Of a stretch of 42,667 nt of DNA, positions 17,889 to 24,950 are shown piece by piece. The stretch is from assembly GCF_001417735.1 (NCBI RefSeq), contig NZ_BBUZ01000054.1:1-42667 (forward strand), written 5' to 3'. The DNA is from Streptomyces sp. NBRC 110028. Its GTDB lineage: Bacteria > Actinomycetota > Actinomycetes > Streptomycetales > Streptomycetaceae. The notes below the pieces were generated by a model. It had not been told where the DNA came from and made no database searches. It saw nothing but the letters and a program-made list of their open reading frames with translations. Position numbers and translations under genes: made by a program. Position 1 is the stretch's first letter. Each line of letters opens with the position of its first letter.

Positions 17889-18905
17889 GTGTCGACGGGC
17901 CGTTCAGCCACGCGGATGGGACCCGCCGAACTGGTGCAGGCGGCGGCCATGGCGCGCCGCTTCTACCTCGAGGGCAAGTCCAAGATCCAGATTGCCGAGG
18001 AGTTCGGGGTCAGCCGCTTCAAGGTCGCGCGGGTGCTGGAGACCGCGCTCGAACGCGACCTGGTACGGATCGAGATCCGGGTTCCCGCCGAACTCGACGC
18101 GGAGCGCTCCGACGCGCTGCGCGCCCGCTACGGGCTGCGCCACGCGGTCGTCGTGGAGTCCCCGGCCGACGCCGAGGCCGACACCCCGGACCCGGAGAAC
18201 CTGGGCGAGGTCGCCGCCGACCTGCTCGGCGAGCTGGTGAACGAGGGCGATGTGCTCGGGCTGGCCTGGGGCCGTTCCACCATCCACATGGCCGCGGCGC
18301 TGCACCGGCTGCCCCCGTGCACCGTCGTCCAGCTCACCGGCGTGTACGACGCGGGCACGGCCGAGCGCGGCTCGGTCGAGGCGGTCCGGCGGGCCGCCGC
18401 CGTCTCCGGCGGCGAGGCCCACCCGATCTACGCGCCGATGCTGCTGCCGGACACCGCGACGGCCGACGCGCTGCGCGGGCAGACCGGGATCGCCCGGGCC
18501 TTCGAGTACTTCGACAAGGTCACCGTGGCGTGCGTGTCCATCGGCTCCTGGGAAGCCGGGATCTCCACCGTGTACGACATGCTCACCGAGGCGGAGCGGG
18601 CCCACTACGAGAGCCTGGGCGCCGCCGCCGAGATGTCGGCCCACCTCTTCGACGCCGAGGGCCGCCGCATCGGCCGCGACCTGGGCGAGCGGTGCATCAC
18701 CGTGGAGGCCGACCGGCTGCGCCGGATCCCCGAGGTGGTGGCGATCGCGGGCGGCCGCCGCAAGGCGGCGGCGATCGGCGCGGTGCTGCGGTCGGGGCTG
18801 GTCACCAGCCTGGTGACGGACACGACGGCCGCCGACCACCTGCTGCTGGAGACGGATCCGGGCCCCCGCCCGGCCCTGGACCGGGCCGACCCCGACGGCG
18901 TATAG
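17889..18905 (+). CDS. SorC/DeoR-type sugar-binding transcriptional regulator
   Basis: The 338-aa protein has an N-terminal HTH (RRFYLEGKSKIQIAEEFGVSRFKVARVLETALERDLVRIEI, about residues 23-63) and a C-terminal SorC sugar-phosphate sensor domain (GLAWGRSTIHMAAAL, VVQLTGVYDAGT, VACVSIGSWEAG, GRDLGERCITVEADRL, VAIAGGRRKAAAIGAVLRSGLV, LVTDTTAA). Ligands of the family are sugar phosphates, which fits its place after rpe. GTG 17889 is chosen for the GAGGAG 6 nt upstream; ATG 17847 in frame would add 14 residues with only a weak site. A hairpin follows the stop. Confidence 0.85.
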   Translation: MSTGRSATRMGPAELVQAAAMARRFYLEGKSKIQIAEEFGVSRFKVARVLETALERDLVRIEIRVPAELDAERSDALRARYGLRHAVVVESPADAEADTPDPENLGEVAADLLGELVNEGDVLGLAWGRSTIHMAAALHRLPPCTVVQLTGVYDAGTAERGSVEAVRRAAAVSGGEAHPIYAPMLLPDTATADALRGQTGIARAFEYFDKVTVACVSIGSWEAGISTVYDMLTEAERAHYESLGAAAEMSAHLFDAEGRRIGRDLGERCITVEADRLRRIPEVVAIAGGRRKAAAIGAVLRSGLVTSLVTDTTAADHLLLETDPGPRPALDRADPDGV

Positions 18906-18913
18906 GGGCGCGC

Positions 18914-18937
18914 CCCCGGCGCCCGCGAGCGCCGGGG
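18914..18937 (+). terminator. Hairpin after the SorC-type regulator gene
   Basis: CCCCGGCGC-ccgcga-GCGCCGGGG, perfect 9-bp arms with a 6-nt loop, 8 bp after the stop codon. There is no T tract. It separates the regulator from guaB1. Confidence 0.6.
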
Positions 18938-18955
18938 CCCGTGGGCGCACGCTCC

Positions 18956-19013
18956 GTCCCGCGTTCGTCCCGCGTTCGTCCCACGCTTCGTATCACGGTT
19001 TGTATCACGGGTC
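18956..19013. repeat. Five degenerate 11-12-bp tandem repeats upstream of guaB1
   Basis: Units GTCCCGCGTTC (twice), GTCCCACGCTTC, GTATCACGGTTT and GTATCACGGGTC follow directly. The later units resemble the TGATCACCGTTT repeat upstream of rpe. The array ends 19 bp before the guaB1 start, so it overlaps the promoter region. Confidence 0.75.
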
Positions 19014-19032
19014 GCGTGGGACACTGAAGTAC

Positions 19033-20472
19033 GTGCGTTTCCTCAATGATCAGAAGCCGCCGTACGACCTGACGTACGACGATGTGTTCATGGTGCCGAG
19101 CCGCTCCGCGGTCGGCTCCCGCCAGGGCGTCGACCTGGCCTCACCCGACGGCACCGGCACCACCATCCCGCTCGTCGTCGCCAACATGACCGCGATCGCG
19201 GGCCGCCGGATGGCCGAGACGGTCGCCCGGCGCGGTGGCCTCGTCGTCATTCCGCAGGACATCCCGATCGACGTCGTCGCCGATGTCGTCCGCTGGGTCA
19301 AGAGCCGTCACCTGGTCCTGGACACCCCGATCGTGCTGGCCCCCTCCGGCACCGTCGCCGACGCCCTGTCGCTGCTGCCCAAGCGGGCGCACGGCGCGGG
19401 CGTCGTGGTGCAGGACGGCCGCCCGGTGGGCGTGGTGACCGAATCCGACCTGGCCGGGGTGGACCGGTTCACGCAGCTGTCCGAGGTGATGTCCCGGGAG
19501 CTGCTGCTGGTCGACGCCGGCATCGACCCCCAGGACGCCTTCGGCCGCCTCGACGCGGCGCACCGCAAGTTCGCCCCGGCCGTCGACGCCGACGGCAAGC
19601 TGGCCGGGATCCTGACCCGCAAGGGCGCGCTGCGCGCCACGCTCTACCAGCCCGCAGTGGACGGCGAGGGGCGGCTGCGGGTCGCCGCCGCCGTGGGCGT
19701 CAACGGCGATGTGGAGGGCCACGCCAAGGCGCTGCTCGACGCCGGGGTGGACACCCTGGTCGTGGACACCGCGCACGGCCACCAGGAGTCGATGATCACC
19801 GCGCTCAAGGCGGTCCGCGCGCTCGACCCGCGCGTCCCCGTCGTGGCGGGCAACGTGGTCGCCGCCGCCGGGGTGCGCGATCTGATCGAGGCGGGCGCCG
19901 ACATCGTGAAGGTCGGCGTCGGACCGGGTGCCATGTGCACCACCCGCATGATGACCGGTGTGGGCCGCCCGCAGTTCTCCGCGGTGCTCGAATGCGCCGC
20001 CGAGGCGCGGAAGTTGGGCAAGCACGTCTGGGCGGACGGCGGCATCCGGCACCCGCGCGACGTGGCGATGGCGCTCGCGGCCGGGGCGTCCAACGTCATG
20101 GTCGGCTCGTGGTTCGCCGGTACGTACGAGTCCCCGGGTGACCTCCAGCACGCCGCGGACGGGCGGCCGTACAAGGAGAGCTTCGGCATGGCGTCCGCGC
20201 GCGCCGTGCGCAACCGCACCAGCGAGGAGTCGCCGTACGAGCGGGCCCGCAAGGGGCTGTTCGAGGAGGGCATCTCGACCTCGCGGATGTTCCTGGACCC
20301 GACCCGGCCGGGGGTGGAGGACCTGATCGACTCGATCATCGCGGGGGTGCGCAGCTCCTGCACCTACGCGGGCGCGGGCTCGCTGGAGGAGTTCCACGAG
20401 CGCGCGGTGGTCGGCGTGCAGAGCGCCGCGGGCTACGCCGAGGGCAAGCCGCTGCACGCCAGTTGGGAATAG
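19033..20472 (+). CDS. guaB1: GuaB1-family IMPDH/GMP reductase with CBS domains
   Basis: The 479-aa protein belongs to the IMP dehydrogenase/GMP reductase family. It has the TIM barrel interrupted by a CBS-domain pair (residues about 95-205), the catalytic loop GVGPGAMCTTRMMTGVG with C302, and WADGGIRHPRDVAMALAAGASNVMVGSWFAGT for phosphate binding. Actinobacterial GuaB1 proteins are a separate branch from true GuaB, and the mycobacterial member was reported to be a GMP reductase. GMP-to-IMP reduction is therefore more likely than IMP oxidation. GTG 19033 has no Shine-Dalgarno; GACACT lies 7 nt upstream like a -10 box, so the mRNA may be leaderless. An in-frame ATG at 19000 lies in the repeats. 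Confidence 0.9.
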   Translation: MRFLNDQKPPYDLTYDDVFMVPSRSAVGSRQGVDLASPDGTGTTIPLVVANMTAIAGRRMAETVARRGGLVVIPQDIPIDVVADVVRWVKSRHLVLDTPIVLAPSGTVADALSLLPKRAHGAGVVVQDGRPVGVVTESDLAGVDRFTQLSEVMSRELLLVDAGIDPQDAFGRLDAAHRKFAPAVDADGKLAGILTRKGALRATLYQPAVDGEGRLRVAAAVGVNGDVEGHAKALLDAGVDTLVVDTAHGHQESMITALKAVRALDPRVPVVAGNVVAAAGVRDLIEAGADIVKVGVGPGAMCTTRMMTGVGRPQFSAVLECAAEARKLGKHVWADGGIRHPRDVAMALAAGASNVMVGSWFAGTYESPGDLQHAADGRPYKESFGMASARAVRNRTSEESPYERARKGLFEEGISTSRMFLDPTRPGVEDLIDSIIAGVRSSCTYAGAGSLEEFHERAVVGVQSAAGYAEGKPLHASWE

Positions 20473-20475
20473 GAA

Positions 20476-20522
20476 CACGCACGTGGCCCCACTCTGCTCG
20501 GGTGAGTGGGGCCACGTGTGTG
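20476..20522. terminator. Strong bidirectional terminator after guaB1
   Basis: Perfect 14-bp arms CACGTGGCCCCACT (20480-20493) and AGTGGGGCCACGTG (20505-20518) with an 11-nt loop extend outward by a few more pairs, including one G-T. It sits between convergent guaB1 and the membrane-protein gene. Confidence 0.85.
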
Positions 20523-20540
20523 CGCTGGGGTCTTCGTGCG

Positions 20541-21344
20541 TCACCGCATGACGCCGCCGCGGGGGTCACCGCCCCGCCGGGGCAGGGCGTGGCGCGGCGG
20601 GCTGGTGAGGGTGATCTGGCGTACCAGCTGGTGGAACGAGACCAGCGCGGCGACCGGGGGGAGTCCGGCGACGGCCATGCTGGGCGCGTTCTTGGGGGCG
20701 TGCGCGACGCACAGGAACACCGCGATGGTGGAGAAGAGCACCACCACCGCCCATGAGTGCGCGGCCCCCCGGCGGTGCAGCGCGGCCCGCAGCACGGACA
20801 GCGAGGCGACCAGCCAGGGCCCGTAGACCAGCAGGGGCCACCACGCCGCCATGGACTCCGAGGTGCTGGGGGAGGCCAGGTAGCGCAGCGGGCGGTAGGA
20901 GATCATCCCGCCCAGCACGCTCAGCATGGCGACGATCACGGTGGTCATCGCCGCGAAGATCAGGCTGATCAGCTGGAGCCACGGCATGGTCGGCAGCCGG
21001 AAGCGGACCCGGCGGCGCTTGCCGCGCCCGCGCACATGGGCGGGGGAGGGGGACCGGACGGGAATGGGACCGGTGGCGTGCACCGGGTCCTCGACGGGGG
21101 CGGAGACGGGGGCGGAGGCGGCGACGGGAGGGGGGACGGTGGGGATGGCGGAGCTGGTCTGGAGCAGCCGCGCCAGGTCTCCTTCCAGGTCCCAGCGGCC
21201 CTCCAGGGAATCCGGGTCCGGCAGGGGGAAAGGATTCCTCTCGTAGTCGACGCCCATGTCGAACCGCTCGGACGGGTTGGGCGGCGGGTAGTGGCCGGTG
21301 GGAGGGGGCCCGTAGCCGCCCGGCCTCGGCTCGGTGTACGTCAT
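20541..21344 (-). CDS. Membrane protein with proline-rich N-terminus (DUF2637-like)
   Basis: The 267-aa protein has a cytoplasmic-looking Pro/Gly-rich N-terminal third (PRPGGYGPPPTGHYPPPNP) and a basic patch RGRGKRRRVRFRLP (about 105-118). Four predicted membrane segments follow: 120-145, 165-187, 195-212 and 218-240. The C-terminus is basic. It resembles a conserved Streptomyces membrane family that I recall being labelled DUF2637, but I cannot confirm the domain and no function is known. The start overlaps the stop of the upstream 80-aa gene by ATGA, so the two are translationally coupled and probably act together. Confidence 0.72.
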   Translation of the reverse strand: MTYTEPRPGGYGPPPTGHYPPPNPSERFDMGVDYERNPFPLPDPDSLEGRWDLEGDLARLLQTSSAIPTVPPPVAASAPVSAPVEDPVHATGPIPVRSPSPAHVRGRGKRRRVRFRLPTMPWLQLISLIFAAMTTVIVAMLSVLGGMISYRPLRYLASPSTSESMAAWWPLLVYGPWLVASLSVLRAALHRRGAAHSWAVVVLFSTIAVFLCVAHAPKNAPSMAVAGLPPVAALVSFHQLVRQITLTSPPRHALPRRGGDPRGGVMR

Positions 21345-21583
21345 GCCTGGACGCCCGCCTGGACGCCCGCCTCGACGCCCGGCTCCGCCGCACCGGAGCG
21401 CTGGAGGAAGTCGTCCTCGATCCTGCCCAGGGTCGTGAGGAAGTCCTCCCAGACCCTCGAACAGTATTCGAGGGGGTGGTCGTGCGGGGCTCGCTCCTCC
21501 TCCATCCCGTGGTCCCGGGCCCGGAACACGGGTTCGGCCGTAAGCGGAGCGTGGTCAGGGGGCTGCAGCCTGTCAGTCGTCAC
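21341..21583 (-). CDS. Small hypothetical protein coupled to the membrane protein
   Basis: The roughly 80-aa product is acidic and soluble. It holds the segment EYCSRVWEDFLTTLGRIEDDFLQRS (about residues 39-63), which looks like one amphipathic helix, and ends in three GV(E/Q)A repeats encoded by 12-bp tandem repeats. Its stop codon overlaps the start of the membrane-protein gene. Start is uncertain: GTG 21583 with GGTGGGG just upstream is preferred, and an ATG at 21625 would add 14 residues. I do not recognise a family. Confidence 0.55.
   Translation of the reverse strand: MTTDRLQPPDHAPLTAEPVFRARDHGMEEERAPHDHPLEYCSRVWEDFLTTLGRIEDDFLQRSGAAEPGVEAGVQAGVQA
21345..21380. repeat. Three 12-bp tandem repeats within the 3' end of the small gene
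   Basis: GCCTGGACGCCC (21345-21356 and 21357-21368) and GCCTCGACGCCC (21369-21380). On the minus strand they encode the repeating GV(E/Q)A tail of the 80-aa protein, so copy number changes would keep frame. Confidence 0.8.
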
Positions 21584-21726
21584 GTCCCCACCAACGACCG
21601 CCAAATTGGTGCCGTATCGCGGCATTCGGGTGAACCGGGGGGTGACGCGTGCACGGGTGTCGCAATGATTCCCTGGCGAGCGCCCCCGCGCGCAATGTTC
21701 GGACACGTATGCGCAAGGATGGTGCA

Positions 21727-21756
21727 TTACGTCCGTGGCCGGACGGCTCGTAGGGT
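21727..21756 (+). promoter_or_regulatory. Candidate promoter of the permease-Lrp operon
   Basis: TTACGT and TAGGGT are separated by 18 bp, about 140 bp upstream of the permease start. Between them and the gene lies a small hairpin CGGGCAT-ccct-ATGCCCG (21820-21837). The whole gap 21584-21895 (312 bp) holds no supported gene. Confidence 0.4.
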
Positions 21757-21895
21757 CTTGCGCTGACGCTGAGTGGCGAAGACCGACTGCTTGGCGATTC
21801 CCACCTGCGGATTTGTCACCGGGCATCCCTATGCCCGCGTTCGGTCGCCACCACCAGTCACCCAAGCCGATGGCAGCGATTAAGGAGCCACCCAC

Positions 21896-23368
21896 GTGTT
21901 GGAGCACGGCGCAGCCCCTCCCACCGCCCAGCGACCGGAGGGCAAGCCTCCGGCCGGCGGGCTCGGCGCCCGGCTGATGCGGCGCAAACCGGTGGAGCGG
22001 CTGGTCGCCGAGGGCGGCCAGGGTGAGGGCGGGAGCCTGCGGCGCTCCATGGGCGTCTGGCAGCTGACCATGATCAGCATCGGCGCGACGCTGGGCACCG
22101 GCATCTTCGTCGTCCTCGGCGAGGCGGTGCCGGACGCGGGCCCCGCGGTGATCGTGTCCTTCGTCATAGCCGGGCTGACCGCGCTGTTCTCCGCGCTGTC
22201 GTACGCGGAGCTGGCGGGCACCATCCCGGTCTCCGGGTCCTCGTACTCGTACGCCTACGCCACCATGGGCGAGCTGGTCGCCTGGGTGTGCGGCTGGTGC
22301 CTGATCCTGGAGTACGGCGTCTCGGTCGCGGCCGTCGCCGTCGGCTGGGGCCAGTACCTCAACGAGCTGCTGGACGGCACCCTCGGCGTCACCATCCCCG
22401 ACGCGCTGGCCGCCCCGCCCGGCGACGGCGGCGTCTTCAACCTGCCCGCGCTGCTCGTGGTGCTGCTGGCCATGGCCTTCCTGCTGGGCGGCGCCAAGGA
22501 GAGCGCCCGGGCCAACGCGATCATGGTCGGGGTGAAGATCGCCGCGCTGATCCTGTTCTGCGGCGTCGCCTTCACCGGCATCCGGGCCGGGAACTACACG
22601 CCGTTCATGCCGCTGGGCATGGCGGGCGTCAGCGCCGCCGGGGCCACCCTCTTCTTCTCCTACATCGGCTTCGACGCCGCCTCCACCGCCGGTGAGGAGG
22701 CCAAGAACCCGCAGCGCGACCTGCCCCGCGCGATCATGCTCTCCCTCGTCATCGTGACCGCGCTGTACTGCCTGGTCGCGGCGGTCGCGGTGGGCGCCCT
22801 GCCGTGGAAGAAGTTCGCGAGCACCGAGGCCGCGCTCGCCGGGATCATGCAGGACGTCACCGGCCAGAACTTCTGGGCCGTCGTGCTGGCGGCCGGCGCG
22901 GTCGTCGCGATCGCCTCCGTGGTGCTGACCGTGCTCTACGGCCAGACCCGCATCCTCTTCGCGATGTCCCGCGACGGGCTGGCGCCCCCGGTCTTCTCCA
23001 AGGTCCACCCCACGACCGGGGTGCCGCGCGCCAACACCGTCCTGGTCTCCCTCTTCTGCGGCGTCCTGGCCGCCGCGATCCCGCTCGGCCAGCTAGCCGA
23101 CGCCACCAGCATCGGCACGCTCTTCGCGTTCGCGCTGGTCAACATCGCCGTGATCGTGCTGCGCCGGACCCGGCCCGAGATGAAGCGGACCTTCCGGGTG
23201 CCGCTGTCGCCGCTCTTCCCGCTCATCGGCTTCGGGCTGTGCCTGTGGATGATGAACAGTCTGGAGTTGGTGACCTGGGTGGTCTTCGGCGTCTGGATGG
23301 CCATCGGGCTTGTGCTGTACTTCGCATACGGCATGCGCCGATCCCGACTGGCCACAGCAGAGAAGTGA
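21896..23368 (+). CDS. APC-superfamily amino acid permease (cationic amino acid type)
   Basis: The 490-aa integral membrane protein has about twelve segments. It begins with a cytoplasmic tail of about 50 residues, and the first helix carries the APC substrate-binding motif MISIGATLGTGIFVVLG. SALSYAELAGTIPVSGSSYSYAY follows, as in YfnA/CAT-type transporters, then FFSYIGFDAASTAGEEAKNPQRDLPRAI, the conserved cytoplasmic loop of that subfamily. GTG 21896 has AAGGAG 8 nt upstream. It lies 10 bp before the Lrp gene, so they form one transcript. Import of lysine or another amino acid for the DavAB-like pair downstream is inferred from context. Confidence 0.9.
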   Translation: MLEHGAAPPTAQRPEGKPPAGGLGARLMRRKPVERLVAEGGQGEGGSLRRSMGVWQLTMISIGATLGTGIFVVLGEAVPDAGPAVIVSFVIAGLTALFSALSYAELAGTIPVSGSSYSYAYATMGELVAWVCGWCLILEYGVSVAAVAVGWGQYLNELLDGTLGVTIPDALAAPPGDGGVFNLPALLVVLLAMAFLLGGAKESARANAIMVGVKIAALILFCGVAFTGIRAGNYTPFMPLGMAGVSAAGATLFFSYIGFDAASTAGEEAKNPQRDLPRAIMLSLVIVTALYCLVAAVAVGALPWKKFASTEAALAGIMQDVTGQNFWAVVLAAGAVVAIASVVLTVLYGQTRILFAMSRDGLAPPVFSKVHPTTGVPRANTVLVSLFCGVLAAAIPLGQLADATSIGTLFAFALVNIAVIVLRRTRPEMKRTFRVPLSPLFPLIGFGLCLWMMNSLELVTWVVFGVWMAIGLVLYFAYGMRRSRLATAEK

Positions 23369-23378
23369 CTCCCCCGCA

Positions 23379-23834
23379 GTGCGACTGAACGACCTCGACG
23401 AACGCATCGTCCACGCCCTCGCCGAAGACGCCCGCCGCTCCTACGCCGACATCGGCGAACTGGTCGGCCTGTCCGCCCCCGCCGTCAAACGGCGGGTGGA
23501 CCGGCTGCGGGCCGACGGCGCCATCACCGGCTTCACCGTACGGGTGGACCCGGCGGCGCTGGGCTGGGAGACCGAGGGGTTCGTCGAGCTGTACTGCCGT
23601 CACAACACCTCGCCCGACGACATCCGCCGGGGCCTGTCGCGCTACCCCGAGGTGGCGTCCGCGTCGACCGTCACCGGCGACGCGGACGCCGTCGTGCAGG
23701 TCTTCGCCGCCGACATGCGCCACTTCGAGCGAGTGCTGGAGCGGATAGCGGGCGAACCGTTCGTGGAGCGCACCAAGTCGGTGCTGGTGCTGTCGCCGCT
23801 GCTGCGCCGCTACACCTCGGGCGCCCCGACGTAG
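23379..23834 (+). CDS. Lrp/AsnC-family regulator of the amino-acid catabolic locus
   Basis: The 151-aa protein has the AsnC-type winged HTH (LNDLDERIVHALAEDARRSYADIGELVGLSAPAVKRRVDRLRADGAI) and a RAM domain (ASASTVTGDADAVVQVFAADMRHFERVLERI). Its start GTG lies 10 bp after the permease stop, with no strong ribosome site, so translation is probably coupled. The stop codon TAG is formed at the left end of the MITE-like element: TA belongs to the flanking dinucleotide and G to the element. It is the natural candidate to bind the phased repeats in front of the amidase gene and to sense the amino acid being degraded. Confidence 0.88.
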   Translation: MRLNDLDERIVHALAEDARRSYADIGELVGLSAPAVKRRVDRLRADGAITGFTVRVDPAALGWETEGFVELYCRHNTSPDDIRRGLSRYPEVASASTVTGDADAVVQVFAADMRHFERVLERIAGEPFVERTKSVLVLSPLLRRYTSGAPT

Positions 23835-23914
23835 GGGGTGTCTTGTGGATCATGCTGGGCTCCCGCTGATCCGGCCTGATCCGGCCTGATCCGGCCTGAT
23901 CCACAAGACACCCC
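23834..23914. mobile_element. 81-bp MITE-like element with 18-bp terminal inverted repeats
   Basis: Left arm GGGGTGTCTTGTGGATCA (23835-23852) and right arm TGATCCACAAGACACCCC (23897-23914) are perfect 18-bp inverted repeats. The element is flanked by TA on both sides (23832-23833 and 23915-23916), as expected for a target duplicated by IS630/Tc1- or some IS5-type transposases. Inside are three tandem TGATCCGGCC units (23867-23896) and no coding sequence. It touches the 3' end of the Lrp gene. Alternatively it is a long terminator hairpin, and it might serve as one now. Confidence 0.65.
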
Positions 23915-23960
23915 TAAGTCCCCCGGCCCCGGGACGGCACCTCGCCGCCCCGGGGCCTTC

Positions 23961-24053
23961 GCGCAACGAATCGCCGCATCGCGCCGAGAACGCGTAACGG
24001 ATCCGCGGGGAGCGCGCAACGATCGCGGCTTGTCGGCCGTTCTCGGCGCAACG
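23961..24053. promoter_or_regulatory. Phased GCGYAACG array in front of davA-like gene
   Basis: Four copies of GCGCAACG or GCGTAACG start at 23961, 23992, 24014 and 24046. The spacings 31, 22 and 32 bp are close to three, two and three helical turns. A perfect 12-bp inverted repeat GCGCCGAGAACG (23981-23992) and CGTTCTCGGCGC (24038-24049) is interleaved. Repeated sites on one face of the helix are typical of Lrp/AsnC oligomer binding, and such a regulator is encoded just upstream. Confidence 0.5.
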
Positions 24054-24093
24054 TACCGTTTTCTGCGTACATCCCGTCTCCCCAGAGGTCTCC

Positions 24094-24891
24094 ATGCCGC
24101 CGCTGCGCACCGCCCTGCTCCAGAGCTCCGGCCACCCCGGCGACCCCGCCCGTAACCTCAAGGCCCTCGACGCCGCCGCCGGGCGCGCCGCCGCGGACGG
24201 GGCCGGGCTGCTGGTCACGTCCGAGATGTTCCTCACGGGCTACGCCATCGGCGACGGAGTGCACCGGATGGCCGAGCCCGCCGACGGGCCCGCCGGAGCG
24301 GCCGTGGCCGAGATCGCCGCCGACCACGGCGTCGCCGTCCTCTACGGCTACCCGGAGCGCGCCGGTGCGGCCGTCCACAACTCCGCCCGTCTGGTCGGCC
24401 CCGACGGCACCCCGCTCGCCAACTACCGCAAGACCCACCTCTTCGGCTGCTTCGAGAACCACTGGTTCACCCCCGGCGACACCGCGGTCGTCCAGGCCGA
24501 GCTGGGCGGCCTGACCATCGGCATCATGATCTGCTACGACGTGGAATTCCCGGAGAACGTCCGGGCCCACGCCCTGGCCGGGACCGATCTGCTGCTGGTG
24601 CCCACCGGGCAGATGCACCCCTTCCAGTTCGTCGCCGAATCCCTCGTCCCGGTACGGGCCTTCGAGAGCCAGATGTACATCGCGTACGTCAACCGCATCG
24701 GCCCCGAGGGCGAGTTCGACTTCATCGGGCTGAGCTGCCTGGCCGGGCCCGACGGCACCATGCGCGCCCGGGGCGGACGCTCCGAGGAACTGGTCCTCGG
24801 CGACGCCGACCCCAGGCTGCTGGCCGCCTCGCGCCGGATCAACCCCTACCTGCGCGACCGCCGCCCCGGGCTGTACCACTCCCTCGGCTGA
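24094..24891 (+). CDS. Carbon-nitrogen hydrolase, DavA-like amidase (5-aminovaleramidase type)
   Basis: The 265-aa nitrilase-superfamily enzyme has the full catalytic triad: E44 in SEMFLTGY, K113 in NYRKTHLFG and C147 in MICYDVEFPEN. These blocks, and GYPER near 85, match the Pseudomonas 5-aminovaleramide amidase DavA as I remember it, and the length is the same. It would hydrolyse the amide made by the downstream monooxygenase to a carboxylic acid plus ammonia. ATG 24094 has AGAGG just upstream. The DavB-like gene follows after 59 bp. If the monooxygenase acts on tryptophan instead of lysine, the substrate would be indole-3-acetamide. Substrate unproven. Confidence 0.85.
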   Translation: MPPLRTALLQSSGHPGDPARNLKALDAAAGRAAADGAGLLVTSEMFLTGYAIGDGVHRMAEPADGPAGAAVAEIAADHGVAVLYGYPERAGAAVHNSARLVGPDGTPLANYRKTHLFGCFENHWFTPGDTAVVQAELGGLTIGIMICYDVEFPENVRAHALAGTDLLLVPTGQMHPFQFVAESLVPVRAFESQMYIAYVNRIGPEGEFDFIGLSCLAGPDGTMRARGGRSEELVLGDADPRLLAASRRINPYLRDRRPGLYHSLG

Positions 24892-24950
24892 CCCCGGACC
24901 CCCTCCCCCCTCGCCCCCACCCCGCTCGATCCGCAAGGAGTCCGTACCCG

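Noticed and set aside
21820..21837. Small hairpin CGGGCAT-ccct-ATGCCCG upstream of the permease as a riboswitch
   Set aside because: It is only a 7-bp hairpin with no recognisable conserved core. It is noted within the promoter entry only.
23834..23914. CRISPR-like repeat array
   Set aside because: The three 10-bp units have no spacers and no cas genes are nearby. Terminal inverted repeats with TA flanks fit a MITE-like element better.
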